Shown here: positions 38,032 to 47,109 of the stretch, piece by piece
How the letters are laid out: every line of letters starts with the position of its first letter
Position numbering within the stretch: position 1 is the first letter of the stretch
NCBI RefSeq assembly: GCF_014858725.1
Contig: NZ_AQGV01000012.1
Coordinates: forward strand, 930,001 to 994,000
Length of the DNA: 64,000 nucleotides
Reading direction: 5' to 3'
Source: Pseudoalteromonas aurantia 208
Lineage (GTDB): Bacteria > Pseudomonadota > Gammaproteobacteria > Enterobacterales > Alteromonadaceae
Position numbers and translations under genes: made by a program
Notes under the pieces: model-generated
The model's database searches: none
Told to the model about the DNA's origin: nothing
Seen by the model: the letters and a program-made list of their open reading frames with translations, nothing else

Positions 38032-38535
38032 ATTTTTTCGGAATAAGGTTGTGCGGTTTTATCGATGGCTTTTCAGTAAAATAGGATTATTTAGTGTGTA
38101 TCTAAATGTTTTTGTGTTCAGTGAGTGAAAGGAACATTGTTTACAGTGAGACTGCTGACGTGTAGCGTAACGACCGCATTGACACAGCTAATAGAGGTTT
38201 TCGATGTCGTTATAATTGTATTATTTTGTAATTAATTGTAGACCCTCCGTTACAGGTGAAAGTTAACGTTGTACCGTGGTTCAATGGGTAAATTATATAA
38301 GTGTATGATTCTAATGCTTTCGGCTTTGTTTTTTTAGATTAGTTAATATAAAGAATAAAAGCCTAATGTTAATTTTTATATGCACAGTGCATATTCCTTC
38401 AGACTCAGGTCGTAATTGTTGTTGATTTGTTTTTTATTTAGCGCTAGTTTTAATGCTCTAATGTTTTTAGCAAAGCGTTTACTGTGCTTTAAAATATAGA
38501 AGAATAATTAAAAAGACAAAATGGAAGAGGGAAAT

Positions 38536-38781
38536 ATGAAAAATATACTTAGTGTAGTGGTGTCTTGTGTTGTTTTAGCTGGTTGTAATGCAACTGATGA
38601 TGAAGCTGATAAACAAGCAAGAAATACCAATGGATATAAATGTGAGCAAATCAGAGTATTAGGGTCAAGTATTCCTAAAAAGGTATGTTCTACGCGAGAG
38701 CAGCGTAAGGAAGCAGAGATCCGTTCAAAAGAAGCAACAAGAAATGCACAGCGCCCAATTACATTAAATGGTATCGAATAA
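38536..38781 (+). CDS. Small lipoprotein (81 aa)
   Basis: A short predicted lipoprotein: signal peptide MKNILSVVVSCVV, lipobox LAGC, then a charged soluble tail. The tail has two further Cys in KCEQIRVLG and KVCSTREQRK that could form a disulfide. The GCEQ-V-G-S-x-x-x-x-x-C-pattern recalls short lipoproteins common in this order. I recognise no named family. The start is ATG 38536 rather than 38521, because GAGG lies just before it and the signal peptide then begins at residue 1. It is a single gene in a gene-poor region. Confidence 0.75.
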   Translation: MKNILSVVVSCVVLAGCNATDDEADKQARNTNGYKCEQIRVLGSSIPKKVCSTREQRKEAEIRSKEATRNAQRPITLNGIE

Positions 38782-38791
38782 GTGTTACGTG

Positions 38792-38821
38792 GTTCTGGGG
38801 TTTCATTGTGAGCCCTAGAAC
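38792..38821 (+). terminator. Candidate terminator of the small lipoprotein
   Basis: GTTCTGGGG pairs with CCCTAGAAC (one G.T pair) over a 12-nt loop, 11 nt after the stop. The T-tract is weak. From here to 39347 (about 530 bp) I see no gene. Confidence 0.4.
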
Positions 38822-39347
38822 TTGCTTTATACACTTGAAGTGCTCCTCAATTTTGGAAAGTAGTCTCCCACCAATAAATCTTACATAAGCCTTTACAGTT
38901 TGCGAGATTCCCAACCTAGCAATTGTCGATACACCCCGAGAGTAACGTAGCGACCTACTGTGATGCGGTTAATATCTAGTTTACTATCACATTGTTAATT
39001 ATTTATTTCTGTTTGTTAACTTTGAGTTTTTGGGTGGATACTTATACTTTGTTTAAAAATTCTAGGTATTTTAAATTCTGTTACTGCTTGATAATCAAAA
39101 AGAACTAAAAGCAGAACCCAAAAATTAAAATACTTTGCTAAACCTTAGTTAACATGTAATGTCTTGGTGTTTTTATTTCACATGACTGACTTGGTCGTTA
39201 AATAATGAGTTTAATATTATTTTTAACTTACATTTAACACTTTGTGAGTCGGGTATTTAATCCTGTGTTGTATTATAATCGGTGTTTTATTTACAGTATC
39301 TCGATTATAAGGTCATAATGTTTGCGTGACAAAAACAACTGCAATGG

Positions 39348-42300
39348 TCACAGTGTTTTTTTGAGCATTGCCATGATATCAGTTACCGATAGTTTACTTA
39401 CAGAGTCACTACCAGAGAGTAATGCTTGCGCGAGATCTCGTTTATGTTGATGCAGTGCTACAATTTTTTCTTCTATGGTGTTTATCGCAATCAGTCGATA
39501 AACGGTCACCGGGCGCAGTTGGCCCATGCGATGTGCACGGTCACTGGCTTGTTCTTCTACAGCAGGATTCCACCATGGGTCCATATGAATAACGTAGTCG
39601 GCAGCAGTGAGGTTTAACCCTGAACCTCCCGCTTTGAGGCTAATTAGAAATACTTGACCTTCACCTTGTTGAAAGGCATTGACGCGATGTTGTCTGTCTT
39701 TTTGCGGTGTACTGCCATCTAGGTATTGATAGTCCACGCCTTTGCTATCTAAGTGCTGTTTGATTAGTTGTAAATGTCCTACAAATTGGCTAAAAATGAG
39801 GGCTTTGTGATTATTTTCTTGGAGTTCGTTTAATAGTTTATCAAGAGCGATAAGCTTTGCACTGGGGAGCGCATTGTCTGAAAGTACCAGCGATGGATGA
39901 CAGCATGCTTGGCGAAGTTTAGTTAATTCTGCGAGCATTTTGATTCTTTGTGCGCCTGCTTGGTCTTGTTGAGATGTCGCGGTGAGGTTTTCTATCGCAG
40001 TTAGCCGTAGAGCTTCATAAAGCGCCATTTCTTCTTCACTAAGTTGCACTTTAACATTAACATCCGTTCTGGCTGGTAGTTCGGTGAGTACCTGATCCTT
40101 CATGCGACGCAGTATAAATGGTTGGATCAGGCTTTTTAATTGAGAGCGGGCTTTTTTAGCGGCAATTGGGTCATCTTTAACATTGTCAATAGGCGTTGAG
40201 AAACGTGCACTGAAGCGTTTTAAGTTACCAAGCAGGCCGGGGTTAACAAAACGAAACAAGCTCCACAATTCGATTAAATTATTTTCAATAGGTGTACCAG
40301 TGGTTATAAGCTTAAAATCGCCTTTTAATGCGCATGCTGCAATCGAACGCTGTGCTAAAGGGTTTTTTAATGCCTGAGCCTCGTCAGCGACAATCGTTGA
40401 CCATGTGCACGTTTGCAGTAATGCGCTCTCTCGTTGCAGTAACCCGTAGCTTATAATTAAACAATCAAGACTGTTAAGCTGTTTTAAGACGTCAGCTCGT
40501 TTGGCTGAAGTTTTAATATCAGACAACAGTTTTATATTTAATGTAGGGGCAAATTTAGTTGCCTCTTGTTGCCAGTTGAAACAGACTGATGTAGGGGCTA
40601 TCACTAAGCTGGGGCCTAAGTGTGCTCGAGAGACGAGCAGCGCAAGTGCTTGTAGTGTTTTGCCAAGCCCCATATCATCAGCTAAACACGCCCCAGCCCC
40701 CCAATGGGCAAGTCTTGATGCCCAATCAAATCCTGCAATTTGATAATCACGGAGTGTGGCACGTAGCGTTGTGGGAACTTTGCATTCAAGGAGGTTAGCT
40801 TGCGTCATTTTAACATGCTGTTCATCCCAAGCATGTAATGTTTTCATTCTCATTCCTGTTGTTGCCTGTGATACATGTAAGCTGGCAAGTGGATGAAATT
40901 GTCCATTATCTGTTGCGGTATTAAGTTGGTCTAAGCGTTGCTTTAATTCATCAGATAGGGCGAGTATTTGATGGTTATCCAGTTCTATAAAGCGGCCATG
41001 AGCTTGAGAGGTTAACGAGAGTAACCTCTTAAGCTCAATTACATGAGAATCGTCAACGACCAAATGGCCCGATAAATCAAACCATTGATGTTTTTTGCTC
41101 AGAGCCAATTGCAAATGATGACTGTGCAGTGGTTTTGTCAAAGTCATTGTTTTACCTTTCGGCCAACGAAGGGTCAAAGGAATAGGGCTGGGATCTAACG
41201 CCGTGGTATGGTCTAGCTGCTGAAGTGTCTCCAAAGCAGTTTGTAAATCGTTAAGTTGGAGACGATTGTCTTGCATCGATAGAAATGCAGAGCAATGAGT
41301 ATCTAATATATCAAGGTACTGCTCTTCTTGGATAAGGTTGCGACGAGTCGCAACGCGTTTGCCATTAAGTTCTGTGGTTATTTTGGCATTGCCAATTCCG
41401 GGTTTGAACGTTGGCCCTTGCTCACCAAATGGCATCACAAAACAGGTAAACTCAAGTCCATCATGAAATGGTTGAATATTGATGACTAATCGAGCATCAG
41501 CAGGGTGGATTTCAAGCCCTGTATCTAGTTCAGCAATACTTGATTGAATATTGAGTAAAGGCGCAATCGCACTGACGCTTTCTAGCACCTTTTCTTTAGC
41601 TGATATAGGAATTGTTAACCCTTCTTCACCAATGATCTGCGCGACTTTTAAGTGTTCTGGTGCAAAGACTGTAAGTCGATATTGCTCTGGGGCATATTCA
41701 GTTAACGAGTAATTCAATGGTATGCCATTCAAAGTTGCGGGAATCTCAGCGATACTCAGTACTAAATGATCATTTTGTTGCGTGATAAGTAACTCGGGCT
41801 GCGCCTTGTTCAATTCAATGGGTGTAAATACATCATCGACTAAAAATAAGTTCGGTGCACCGCATGCGGCGGTGAGTGCCCTTGTGCCTTCCAAAGTATA
41901 ATGGGTTTTATCTTGCCATTGCTTTGCTCTATCAATATGTGAACAAATATTAATATCTTGCTCAGACATAAAAGTAAACTCGTGGGACTGTTCGTATAGA
42001 CGTTGCAATGATACAGGACGACCTTTACTCCATCCCGATGTCGTTTTTTTTTGCGCGCGTGCAGACAGTGAAATGCAAAACGGTGCTATGGTTAGCTCCC
42101 ATATTAACCTTGAGGCTGTTTCCGGAAGGTGGATGTCCGCTGACTTACCTTGAGGAGCGAGTGCAATGAGTTTTTCAAGTGCGAGATCCCAGCTTACTTT
42201 ATGTGAAATAGCCTGTGTTAAATCAAAAAGGTTATGAGTGTTTGGGGGCTGTACGTCACCGCTATCATTAACATTAAAGTGTGGCGCCAATTGTTCAATT

Positions 42301-43577
42301 AGTAGGGAAAATAAGTGGTAATCAGTTGCTTCAAAAAAAAGATATGCATGGTGAAGGGCTTGCGAGCTGAGCTGCTGTTCATTCGATAATGGTTGACACC
42401 ACTTTACGGCCAGAGCATCAAAATAATGTATTAGATGAGCATAAAATACATGATGGCTATATAGAAACGTGAAGTCAGGTAGCAAAGATGTATACGGTGT
42501 TGCTGTTGATAAGCTCTCAATAAGAGGGAGCATAAATTGACCTACGTAATGGCTGTGATCCTGACTATTTTTGTCGTGGCTTTGGGCATGTACGTGTTTT
42601 TCTGCAAGTGAAAAGTAAGTCGGATCTAGTTTGTTTGCCGCAATTAATAAAGTTAACTGATAGAACAGGCTATACAGTCCATCTAAATGTTGAAATTTCT
42701 TTTTTCCATATTTATTTTTAGCCGTAAGTGCTTTATTGAACAAATTAAGCGCACTGTCTACGTCACCTACCAACAATGCAAGGGTTGCCTTGATTTGCAA
42801 GCTGTAGCAACTATTGTCGCTCGGTTCCATTAATAGGCGTACTTTGTTTATTTCACCTTGTAATAAATACTGCTCAGCTAATAGGAGACTGAGGGCTCGT
42901 TGACTATTATTAATGTCGTGTACCTGCTCTAGCAATGTTAATGCATAGGCATTTGAAGCGCCTCGCTGACGAAGTACATAAAACCAGCATGCAAACGATT
43001 GATATTGAAGCGTGTCTGGTAAGGTCATAAAATGTGTTAACTGAAATGGGACAAAATTCAGCTCTATTAATATTTGATTACGCTGATAGTCGATTTGCTG
43101 TGGATTTTTATGTATTTTTAGATGTTGGACCATTTTGTTGTGATCATTTAAGAAGTAAAAATCTCGAATTAATCGTTGTTCATCATCAAGCGTTTGCTCC
43201 CAATCATACAATTGTATAACAGGAACAACCGTTTCCCCGGCCTTTAAAATGGTAAAAAACACGTCACAAGTGATTGCTTTACGCGTAAGCTGATGAGTGA
43301 GTAAATGGGTGAGTTTTAGCTCATCATTATGTATGCGAATAAATCCCAATTGTTGCCATGCTTTAATCGTGTTTGATGTAATACGCTCATAGGCGTAGTG
43401 CTTGGAATCAAATGCTTGTTTATCTAATTGTTTAAGGACTTTATTTAAATTCCCTAAAGAAATGGGTTTATAAATCACGGCCATGACCGTGAATACCCAT
43501 TGCTCAGCATGTGACCGAGATAAAAACTGGTGATAACAGGCATCAATTTCTTGCGGCAATAGAGCTGTGATTTTCAT
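39348..43577 (-). CDS. SNF2-family helicase/ATPase (large bacterial SWI/SNF protein)
   Basis: A 1409-residue ATP-driven DNA translocase of superfamily 2. The N-terminal 930 residues are poorly conserved and have no clear domain. The core begins near 940 (LRDYQIAGFDWASRLAHWG), with Walker A DDMGLGKT, motif II DEAQ (not DEAH) in TIVADEAQALKN, motif III TGTPIENN, then helicase lobe 2 with LDGSTPQKDRQ, LISLKAGGSGLNLTAAD and QASDRAHRMGQ. All motor motifs are present. Proteins of this shape are single genes in many gammaproteobacteria and their role (chromatin or RNA polymerase remodelling, or DNA repair) is not fixed. No methylase or phage-defence partner lies next to it, so a defence role is not supported. 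Confidence 0.9.
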   Translation of the reverse strand: MKITALLPQEIDACYHQFLSRSHAEQWVFTVMAVIYKPISLGNLNKVLKQLDKQAFDSKHYAYERITSNTIKAWQQLGFIRIHNDELKLTHLLTHQLTRKAITCDVFFTILKAGETVVPVIQLYDWEQTLDDEQRLIRDFYFLNDHNKMVQHLKIHKNPQQIDYQRNQILIELNFVPFQLTHFMTLPDTLQYQSFACWFYVLRQRGASNAYALTLLEQVHDINNSQRALSLLLAEQYLLQGEINKVRLLMEPSDNSCYSLQIKATLALLVGDVDSALNLFNKALTAKNKYGKKKFQHLDGLYSLFYQLTLLIAANKLDPTYFSLAEKHVHAQSHDKNSQDHSHYVGQFMLPLIESLSTATPYTSLLPDFTFLYSHHVFYAHLIHYFDALAVKWCQPLSNEQQLSSQALHHAYLFFEATDYHLFSLLIEQLAPHFNVNDSGDVQPPNTHNLFDLTQAISHKVSWDLALEKLIALAPQGKSADIHLPETASRLIWELTIAPFCISLSARAQKKTTSGWSKGRPVSLQRLYEQSHEFTFMSEQDINICSHIDRAKQWQDKTHYTLEGTRALTAACGAPNLFLVDDVFTPIELNKAQPELLITQQNDHLVLSIAEIPATLNGIPLNYSLTEYAPEQYRLTVFAPEHLKVAQIIGEEGLTIPISAKEKVLESVSAIAPLLNIQSSIAELDTGLEIHPADARLVINIQPFHDGLEFTCFVMPFGEQGPTFKPGIGNAKITTELNGKRVATRRNLIQEEQYLDILDTHCSAFLSMQDNRLQLNDLQTALETLQQLDHTTALDPSPIPLTLRWPKGKTMTLTKPLHSHHLQLALSKKHQWFDLSGHLVVDDSHVIELKRLLSLTSQAHGRFIELDNHQILALSDELKQRLDQLNTATDNGQFHPLASLHVSQATTGMRMKTLHAWDEQHVKMTQANLLECKVPTTLRATLRDYQIAGFDWASRLAHWGAGACLADDMGLGKTLQALALLVSRAHLGPSLVIAPTSVCFNWQQEATKFAPTLNIKLLSDIKTSAKRADVLKQLNSLDCLIISYGLLQRESALLQTCTWSTIVADEAQALKNPLAQRSIAACALKGDFKLITTGTPIENNLIELWSLFRFVNPGLLGNLKRFSARFSTPIDNVKDDPIAAKKARSQLKSLIQPFILRRMKDQVLTELPARTDVNVKVQLSEEEMALYEALRLTAIENLTATSQQDQAGAQRIKMLAELTKLRQACCHPSLVLSDNALPSAKLIALDKLLNELQENNHKALIFSQFVGHLQLIKQHLDSKGVDYQYLDGSTPQKDRQHRVNAFQQGEGQVFLISLKAGGSGLNLTAADYVIHMDPWWNPAVEEQASDRAHRMGQLRPVTVYRLIAINTIEEKIVALHQHKRDLAQALLSGSDSVSKLSVTDIMAMLKKTL

Positions 43578-43895
43578 AGCGTTAAGTGTGTATTTAATAG
43601 CAAATTAAAGAGCGCTAATTTAACACATAACTTAGTTGCTTAAATAGTCGGTTATGTTGGTTGTGCATTTGCTTGTTATTTGAGTGATAAGAGAAAGGGT
43701 ATTCGCCCTTTAAAGGGATCTAATGCGTCAATGGTGATAACCCTCGATTCGTTTGTGGGCAGAAAGCCGAACTTCGAAGGGGATACGTCGATTGCAGGGG
43801 ATTGTGATAACCGGGGTACTGCTATAGACTCGACTAGCTTGTACCTTATTTTGATTAAGGTGAAACATAATAAAGCTTGTTTTGAAGGAATAAAG
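43578..43895. other. Gap between SNF2 and S41 genes
   Basis: No feature recognised. The S41 frame stays open upstream to 43680, but the peptide there has no signal-peptide or family character, and the ribosome site and signal peptide both point to 43896. Confidence 0.6.
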
Positions 43896-45128
43896 ATGAA
43901 AAGAAATCTCGTGCTTATGCTAGCAAGTTCTGTGATGCTTATGGGCTTTAAATGTGCTGCATTTGATGCTGAAAAAGCCATAAATGAACTTCAAACAATA
44001 CTCACCGACAACTACGCATACTTGCACGATAGAGAGCAGTCAGCAGTAAAGCTATTCAATACTCATCAATCAAGGTTACATGATAGTAAAACAACGAAGG
44101 AATTTAGAGATAACGCACAAGCATATTTACGAGCATTTACAGATCCGCATTTGAATTTGGGGCCCTATGACCGTGATGATTTCAGCGTTTACCCGACAGG
44201 TTCTGACATTTTTGTCCAGTTTGATGATAGAAAACTGGTGGTTTATGACATTAAAGCGGGGTCTGATGCACATATCAAAGGGTTAAAGCCTGGTATGGAG
44301 ATTAGCGCCATTGATGGGCAATCGATTGAACTGGCTATGAGTCAAGTAACTGGCATGACATTGAATGAGTTAACGAAAAAGCAGCGTAACTATGCGGCTA
44401 ATATTGCGTTAGGTGGAAGGCGCCACCAGCCCAGAAGGTTACTCATTCACAGTGAGAATGGAGATAAAGAGTTTAACTTAGCAGCGAGTTATTCTAATAT
44501 AAACGCACTTAAAAAGGCAGAGCCCGTCACGATTGAAGTGTATGGACAGGTGGGGTATATACGCTTTAATAATGCATTGGGTGATACACAGACAAGCGAT
44601 TTTTTCAAAAAAGGGTTAAGAAAACTTGTTAATACCAAAGGTCTGATCATCGATTTACGCAATACACCTAGCGGTGGTAATACGGGAGTTGCAGAACCAA
44701 TTCTTGGCCACTTTACTAATAAAGTGGCCACTTATCAGACGTATAAAACGCAAAGTAAAGGCCAGCTCTACAGTGAGTCAGTTATGCAATTTGCCCAAGT
44801 TTTACCTGAAAATCCGTATATAGTTCAGCCATTTGTTGTACTCGCCGGACGTTGGACCGGAAGTATGGGGGAGGGAATGGTGATTGGCTTAGATGCGCTT
44901 GGTGCACAAGCAGTGATAGGTGCTCCGATGGCAGACTTACTTGGCGGAATTAAACAAGTCAAACTCCCTTACAGTGACAGTTGGATTGAAGTTGGGTTCG
45001 AGCGTTTATATCACACTAATGGTGAATATCGAGAAGATTTTATACCTCAGGTATTGCTAAAATCTGCGGATATAGATGCATCAGGCAATGATGTTGCAAT
45101 GCAAAAGGCATTTGCATTTTTTAAATAA
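43896..45128 (+). CDS. S41-family peptidase, exported
   Basis: A 410-residue serine protease of the C-terminal-processing (tail-specific) family. A signal peptide of about 23 residues (MKRNLVLMLASSVMLMGFKCAAF) indicates periplasmic location. A PDZ-like segment (about 115-170) has IKGLKPGMEISAIDGQS. The S41 core (about 215-395) has VGYIRFNNALGD, LIIDLRNTPSGGNTG and the nucleophile region TGSMGEG. The catalytic Ser and the acidic partner are present; the Lys of the CtpA dyad cannot be placed with confidence. AAGGA lies 7 nt before the start. The stop codon overlaps the left end of a MITE-like element. Confidence 0.85.
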   Translation: MKRNLVLMLASSVMLMGFKCAAFDAEKAINELQTILTDNYAYLHDREQSAVKLFNTHQSRLHDSKTTKEFRDNAQAYLRAFTDPHLNLGPYDRDDFSVYPTGSDIFVQFDDRKLVVYDIKAGSDAHIKGLKPGMEISAIDGQSIELAMSQVTGMTLNELTKKQRNYAANIALGGRRHQPRRLLIHSENGDKEFNLAASYSNINALKKAEPVTIEVYGQVGYIRFNNALGDTQTSDFFKKGLRKLVNTKGLIIDLRNTPSGGNTGVAEPILGHFTNKVATYQTYKTQSKGQLYSESVMQFAQVLPENPYIVQPFVVLAGRWTGSMGEGMVIGLDALGAQAVIGAPMADLLGGIKQVKLPYSDSWIEVGFERLYHTNGEYREDFIPQVLLKSADIDASGNDVAMQKAFAFFK

Positions 45129-45320
45129 CCTCAGGTTTGGATAAGGGTTTTGGAATAGAAAATGTTTTGTAAACAAACTTACATACAATCCAATGATGAT
45201 ATTTTGTTCAATATCAAGGCGCTTTTATGCAGTAATAGCGGGCTATTACAAATGAAAGCAACGCCGAGAGTGAGAAAAATAGCTTTATTGGGCAAATTCG
45301 CCTATCCAGAGCTGAGGTTA
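45126..45320. mobile_element. MITE-like element (195 bp, terminal inverted repeats, internal hairpin)
   Basis: The left end TAACCTCAGGTTTGGATAAG (45126-45145, continuing with G) and the right end (45301-45320), read in reverse as TAACCTCAGCTCTGGATAGG, match at all but two bases and one indel. Inside, GTAATAGC-gg-GCTATTAC forms an 8-bp hairpin, enclosed by GGCG (from 45220s) and CGCC. No transposase frame is present. Short flanking duplication is not certain (AAA at both sides). The S41 stop codon lies in the left end. The rest of the gap to 45516 has no gene. Confidence 0.65.
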
Positions 45321-45516
45321 AATAAAGATATAGCTGGGTAATTTTAGTTTTGTACATGCGAATTGTTACCAAGGAAAGTAACTGAATCAACACGTATTGT
45401 GAAGCAATGTATGCCGAGATTGTGAGGTTAACTGCTTGTTGTAGCTAGTGCTATAAAAATCGCGTAAAGCTGAGCGACTTTTGATATACTGCGTGCTTTA
45501 TTTTTAGGGCTGTGTT

Positions 45517-45768
45517 ATGGAATGTCGTTTACATTGTGGTGCGTGTTGTATAGCGCCGAGTATAAGTTCAAGTTTTCCATTGCACCCAAATGGAAAAGCG
45601 GCGGGTGAGCGCTGTAAAAACTTGTCAGATGATAATTTATGCAAATTATTTGGTCAGCCTGAGCGTCCTAATGTGTGTCACGATTTTAAAGCGGTTGAGT
45701 GGGCATGCGGTAAATCTTCAACGGAAGCGTTATCAATATTAACAAACATGGAAATTATGACGTGTTAA
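45517..45768 (+). CDS. YkgJ-family cysteine cluster protein
   Basis: An 83-residue protein with the CxxxCGACC cluster at its start (MECRLHCGACC) and further Cys near 33, 42, 54 and 64. This fits the YkgJ-type zinc- or iron-binding family (CxxxCxxCC). It is shorter than most members (usually 90-130 residues), but it covers the whole motif set. Family role is unknown; links to flagellin lysine methylation and metal transfer exist for some relatives only. There is no signal peptide. It starts at ATG 45517. Confidence 0.85.
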   Translation: MECRLHCGACCIAPSISSSFPLHPNGKAAGERCKNLSDDNLCKLFGQPERPNVCHDFKAVEWACGKSSTEALSILTNMEIMTC

Positions 45769-45771
45769 ATT

Positions 45772-45793
45772 GCGCTATGTTTAAACATAGCGC
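45772..45793. terminator. 22-bp perfect palindrome between convergent genes, bidirectional terminator
   Basis: GCGCTATGTTT and its reverse complement without spacer (6 central bases would form the loop). It lies 4 nt after the YkgJ stop and 9 nt before the opposing stop. A T-rich tract follows on the plus side (CTATTCTTTATT). Confidence 0.65.
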
Positions 45794-45801
45794 TCTATTC
45801 T

Positions 45802-46209
45802 TTATTGGCCTAGTAGTTCATTTGCAAGAGGACCGCCTTGGCCCCAGTAATTTGCATGGGCAGTGGCACACCAATTTACGTCAGCCCATGTGAAATCTTT
45901 ATAATAAATTTTATCAACACACGCATTCACTTCATGCTCACCTAAGCCAACTCTGACAATACACGTTGTACCAGAGCAGTTAGCATTATATCTGCTAATA
46001 TCCCATTCGACACTTTGGACTGGTTTTGACGTATTGACTTTAAATACAGCAGCACCTTGACGTGTGTGAGTGAGTGACTCACCACCAAAACAGGTGCCTT
46101 GCCTGTACTCATCATATGCTCTTGTATCTACATAACAAGAAACTGAACTTGCTAATGCTGCACCGCTAAATAATGTTGCACCAATTAGTGCGAGAACTGT
46201 TTTTTTCAT
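45802..46209 (-). CDS. Secreted cysteine-rich hypothetical protein (135 aa)
   Basis: A 135-residue protein with a clear Sec signal peptide (MKKTVLALIGATLFSGAALA, cut after ALA-S) and a mature part of about 114 residues. Six Cys are present in the mature protein (VSCYV, GTCFGG, NCSGTTC, VNACVD, NWCAT), enough for three disulfides, in keeping with periplasmic or extracellular location. No family is recognised. It starts at ATG 46209 after an AAGGAAG. It has no functional link to its neighbours. Confidence 0.75.
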   Translation of the reverse strand: MKKTVLALIGATLFSGAALASSVSCYVDTRAYDEYRQGTCFGGESLTHTRQGAAVFKVNTSKPVQSVEWDISRYNANCSGTTCIVRVGLGEHEVNACVDKIYYKDFTWADVNWCATAHANYWGQGGPLANELLGQ

Positions 46210-46424
46210 GATTAACTTCCTTTTATTAACTTATTGGTTGCTCAATTAATGAGCAGTTAATAAACTAGAGCATTTATATCATTTTTACAACACTATATTA
46301 TCAAATTGATGGGTGTTTTATATGCAATGTGTGGGTCAGTCAATTCTAAAAATGTTCGGCTGTATTGGTGTGGTGACTGGTGAATAAGTAATTATTGTGA
46401 TGTGTGTTGAAACATGTAAACAAT

Positions 46425-46461
46425 ACACTTATGTTTAGGCTATAAGCCTAAACATAAGTGT
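46425..46461. terminator. Perfect 17-bp hairpin downstream of the DUF4136 gene
   Basis: ACACTTATGTTTAGGCT, loop ATA, then the exact complement. It lies 40 nt past the DUF4136 stop. No strong T-tract follows on the minus strand, so it could act as a stability element as well as a terminator. Confidence 0.6.
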
Positions 46462-46501
46462 TACTGGGCAACTTGATACATGTATCATCGCCAATTTATT
46501 A

Positions 46502-47056
46502 TCAGTGGACTTCTACAGGAGGAAAGTTTTCAAGAATTGCAAACACCGTTTTATTCACAGATGTGGTACGTTGTTCTGGAGTTTGTTTATTACGAAGGCG
46601 GCCTTCTTTTGCACCACGCCATACTAATTGATTAGATGCTTTATCTATGACATCTATTACCAGTGTCCCTACATCATATTCTCGAGCATGGGTTTGTGTT
46701 TGGTAACCGAAGCCCCAGTAATTCCAACGAGCGGAATAACTTGTATTAAATGAATCTGCTTCTATTTTACTATCAACAGATGCGTGATAGTTTACCAGAA
46801 CGTCTGCGTTTTCACTTTCGACTAGTTTAATATTATGCTTTAACATTGCTTCAATAATGGCGTTGCGAACACGCTTTTCCATGAGATCATTTATTTGATA
46901 CGCATTTCCGCCATTATTTTTTAAATCAGCATCTGCAGACCAAGAAAATGTCTTGTAATTGGTAAACTTAACGGACTTATCGTAATCCCAATCAGGTGTA
47001 TTACTGCACGCGCTGATCAATATGACCGAGGCAGCTAAAATAATATTTCTTAACAT
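46502..47056 (-). CDS. DUF4136-family lipoprotein
   Basis: A 184-residue predicted lipoprotein. The signal peptide carries the lipobox LISAC, Cys17 being lipidated. The DUF4136 domain (about 30-180) shows DYDKSVKFTNYKTFSW at its start, VNYHASV in the middle and YDVGTLVIDVIDKASNQLVWRGAKEG near the end, all typical of the family. The fold is thought to be a small beta-sandwich at the inner face of the outer membrane; its role is unknown. It lies 53 nt after mksB on the same strand, with a hairpin between them (47073-47090). Confidence 0.88.
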   Translation of the reverse strand: MLRNIILAASVILISACSNTPDWDYDKSVKFTNYKTFSWSADADLKNNGGNAYQINDLMEKRVRNAIIEAMLKHNIKLVESENADVLVNYHASVDSKIEADSFNTSYSARWNYWGFGYQTQTHAREYDVGTLVIDVIDKASNQLVWRGAKEGRLRNKQTPEQRTTSVNKTVFAILENFPPVEVH

Positions 47057-47072
47057 GTTTTATCTCCTAAAG

Positions 47073-47090
47073 GGCTGAATTACTTCAGCC
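47073..47090 (-). terminator. Small hairpin between mksB and the DUF4136 gene
   Basis: GGCTGAA and TTCAGCC form a 7-bp stem with a 4-nt loop, 20 nt past mksB. It is followed on the minus strand by CCTTT and then the AGGAG of the next gene, so it may be either a weak terminator or a translation control. Confidence 0.35.
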
Positions 47091-47109
47091 AATACAGCAT
47101 ATTGTCCAC

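Noticed and set aside
38159..38985. Two GTA-CGTA-CGACC stretches (near 38161 and 38948) on either side of the small lipoprotein gene, considered as a flanking repeat
   Set aside because: Similarity is confined to about 14 bases with 2 differences and does not extend; too weak to call.
39348..43577. SNF2 helicase as part of a phage-defence (DISARM or similar) system
   Set aside because: No methyltransferase, phospholipase or DUF1998-type partner next to it; neighbours are housekeeping or envelope genes.
43680..43895. Upstream in-frame extension of the S41 peptidase (72 codons)
   Set aside because: It would bury the signal peptide and has no ribosome site, whereas AAGGA precedes the ATG at 43896.
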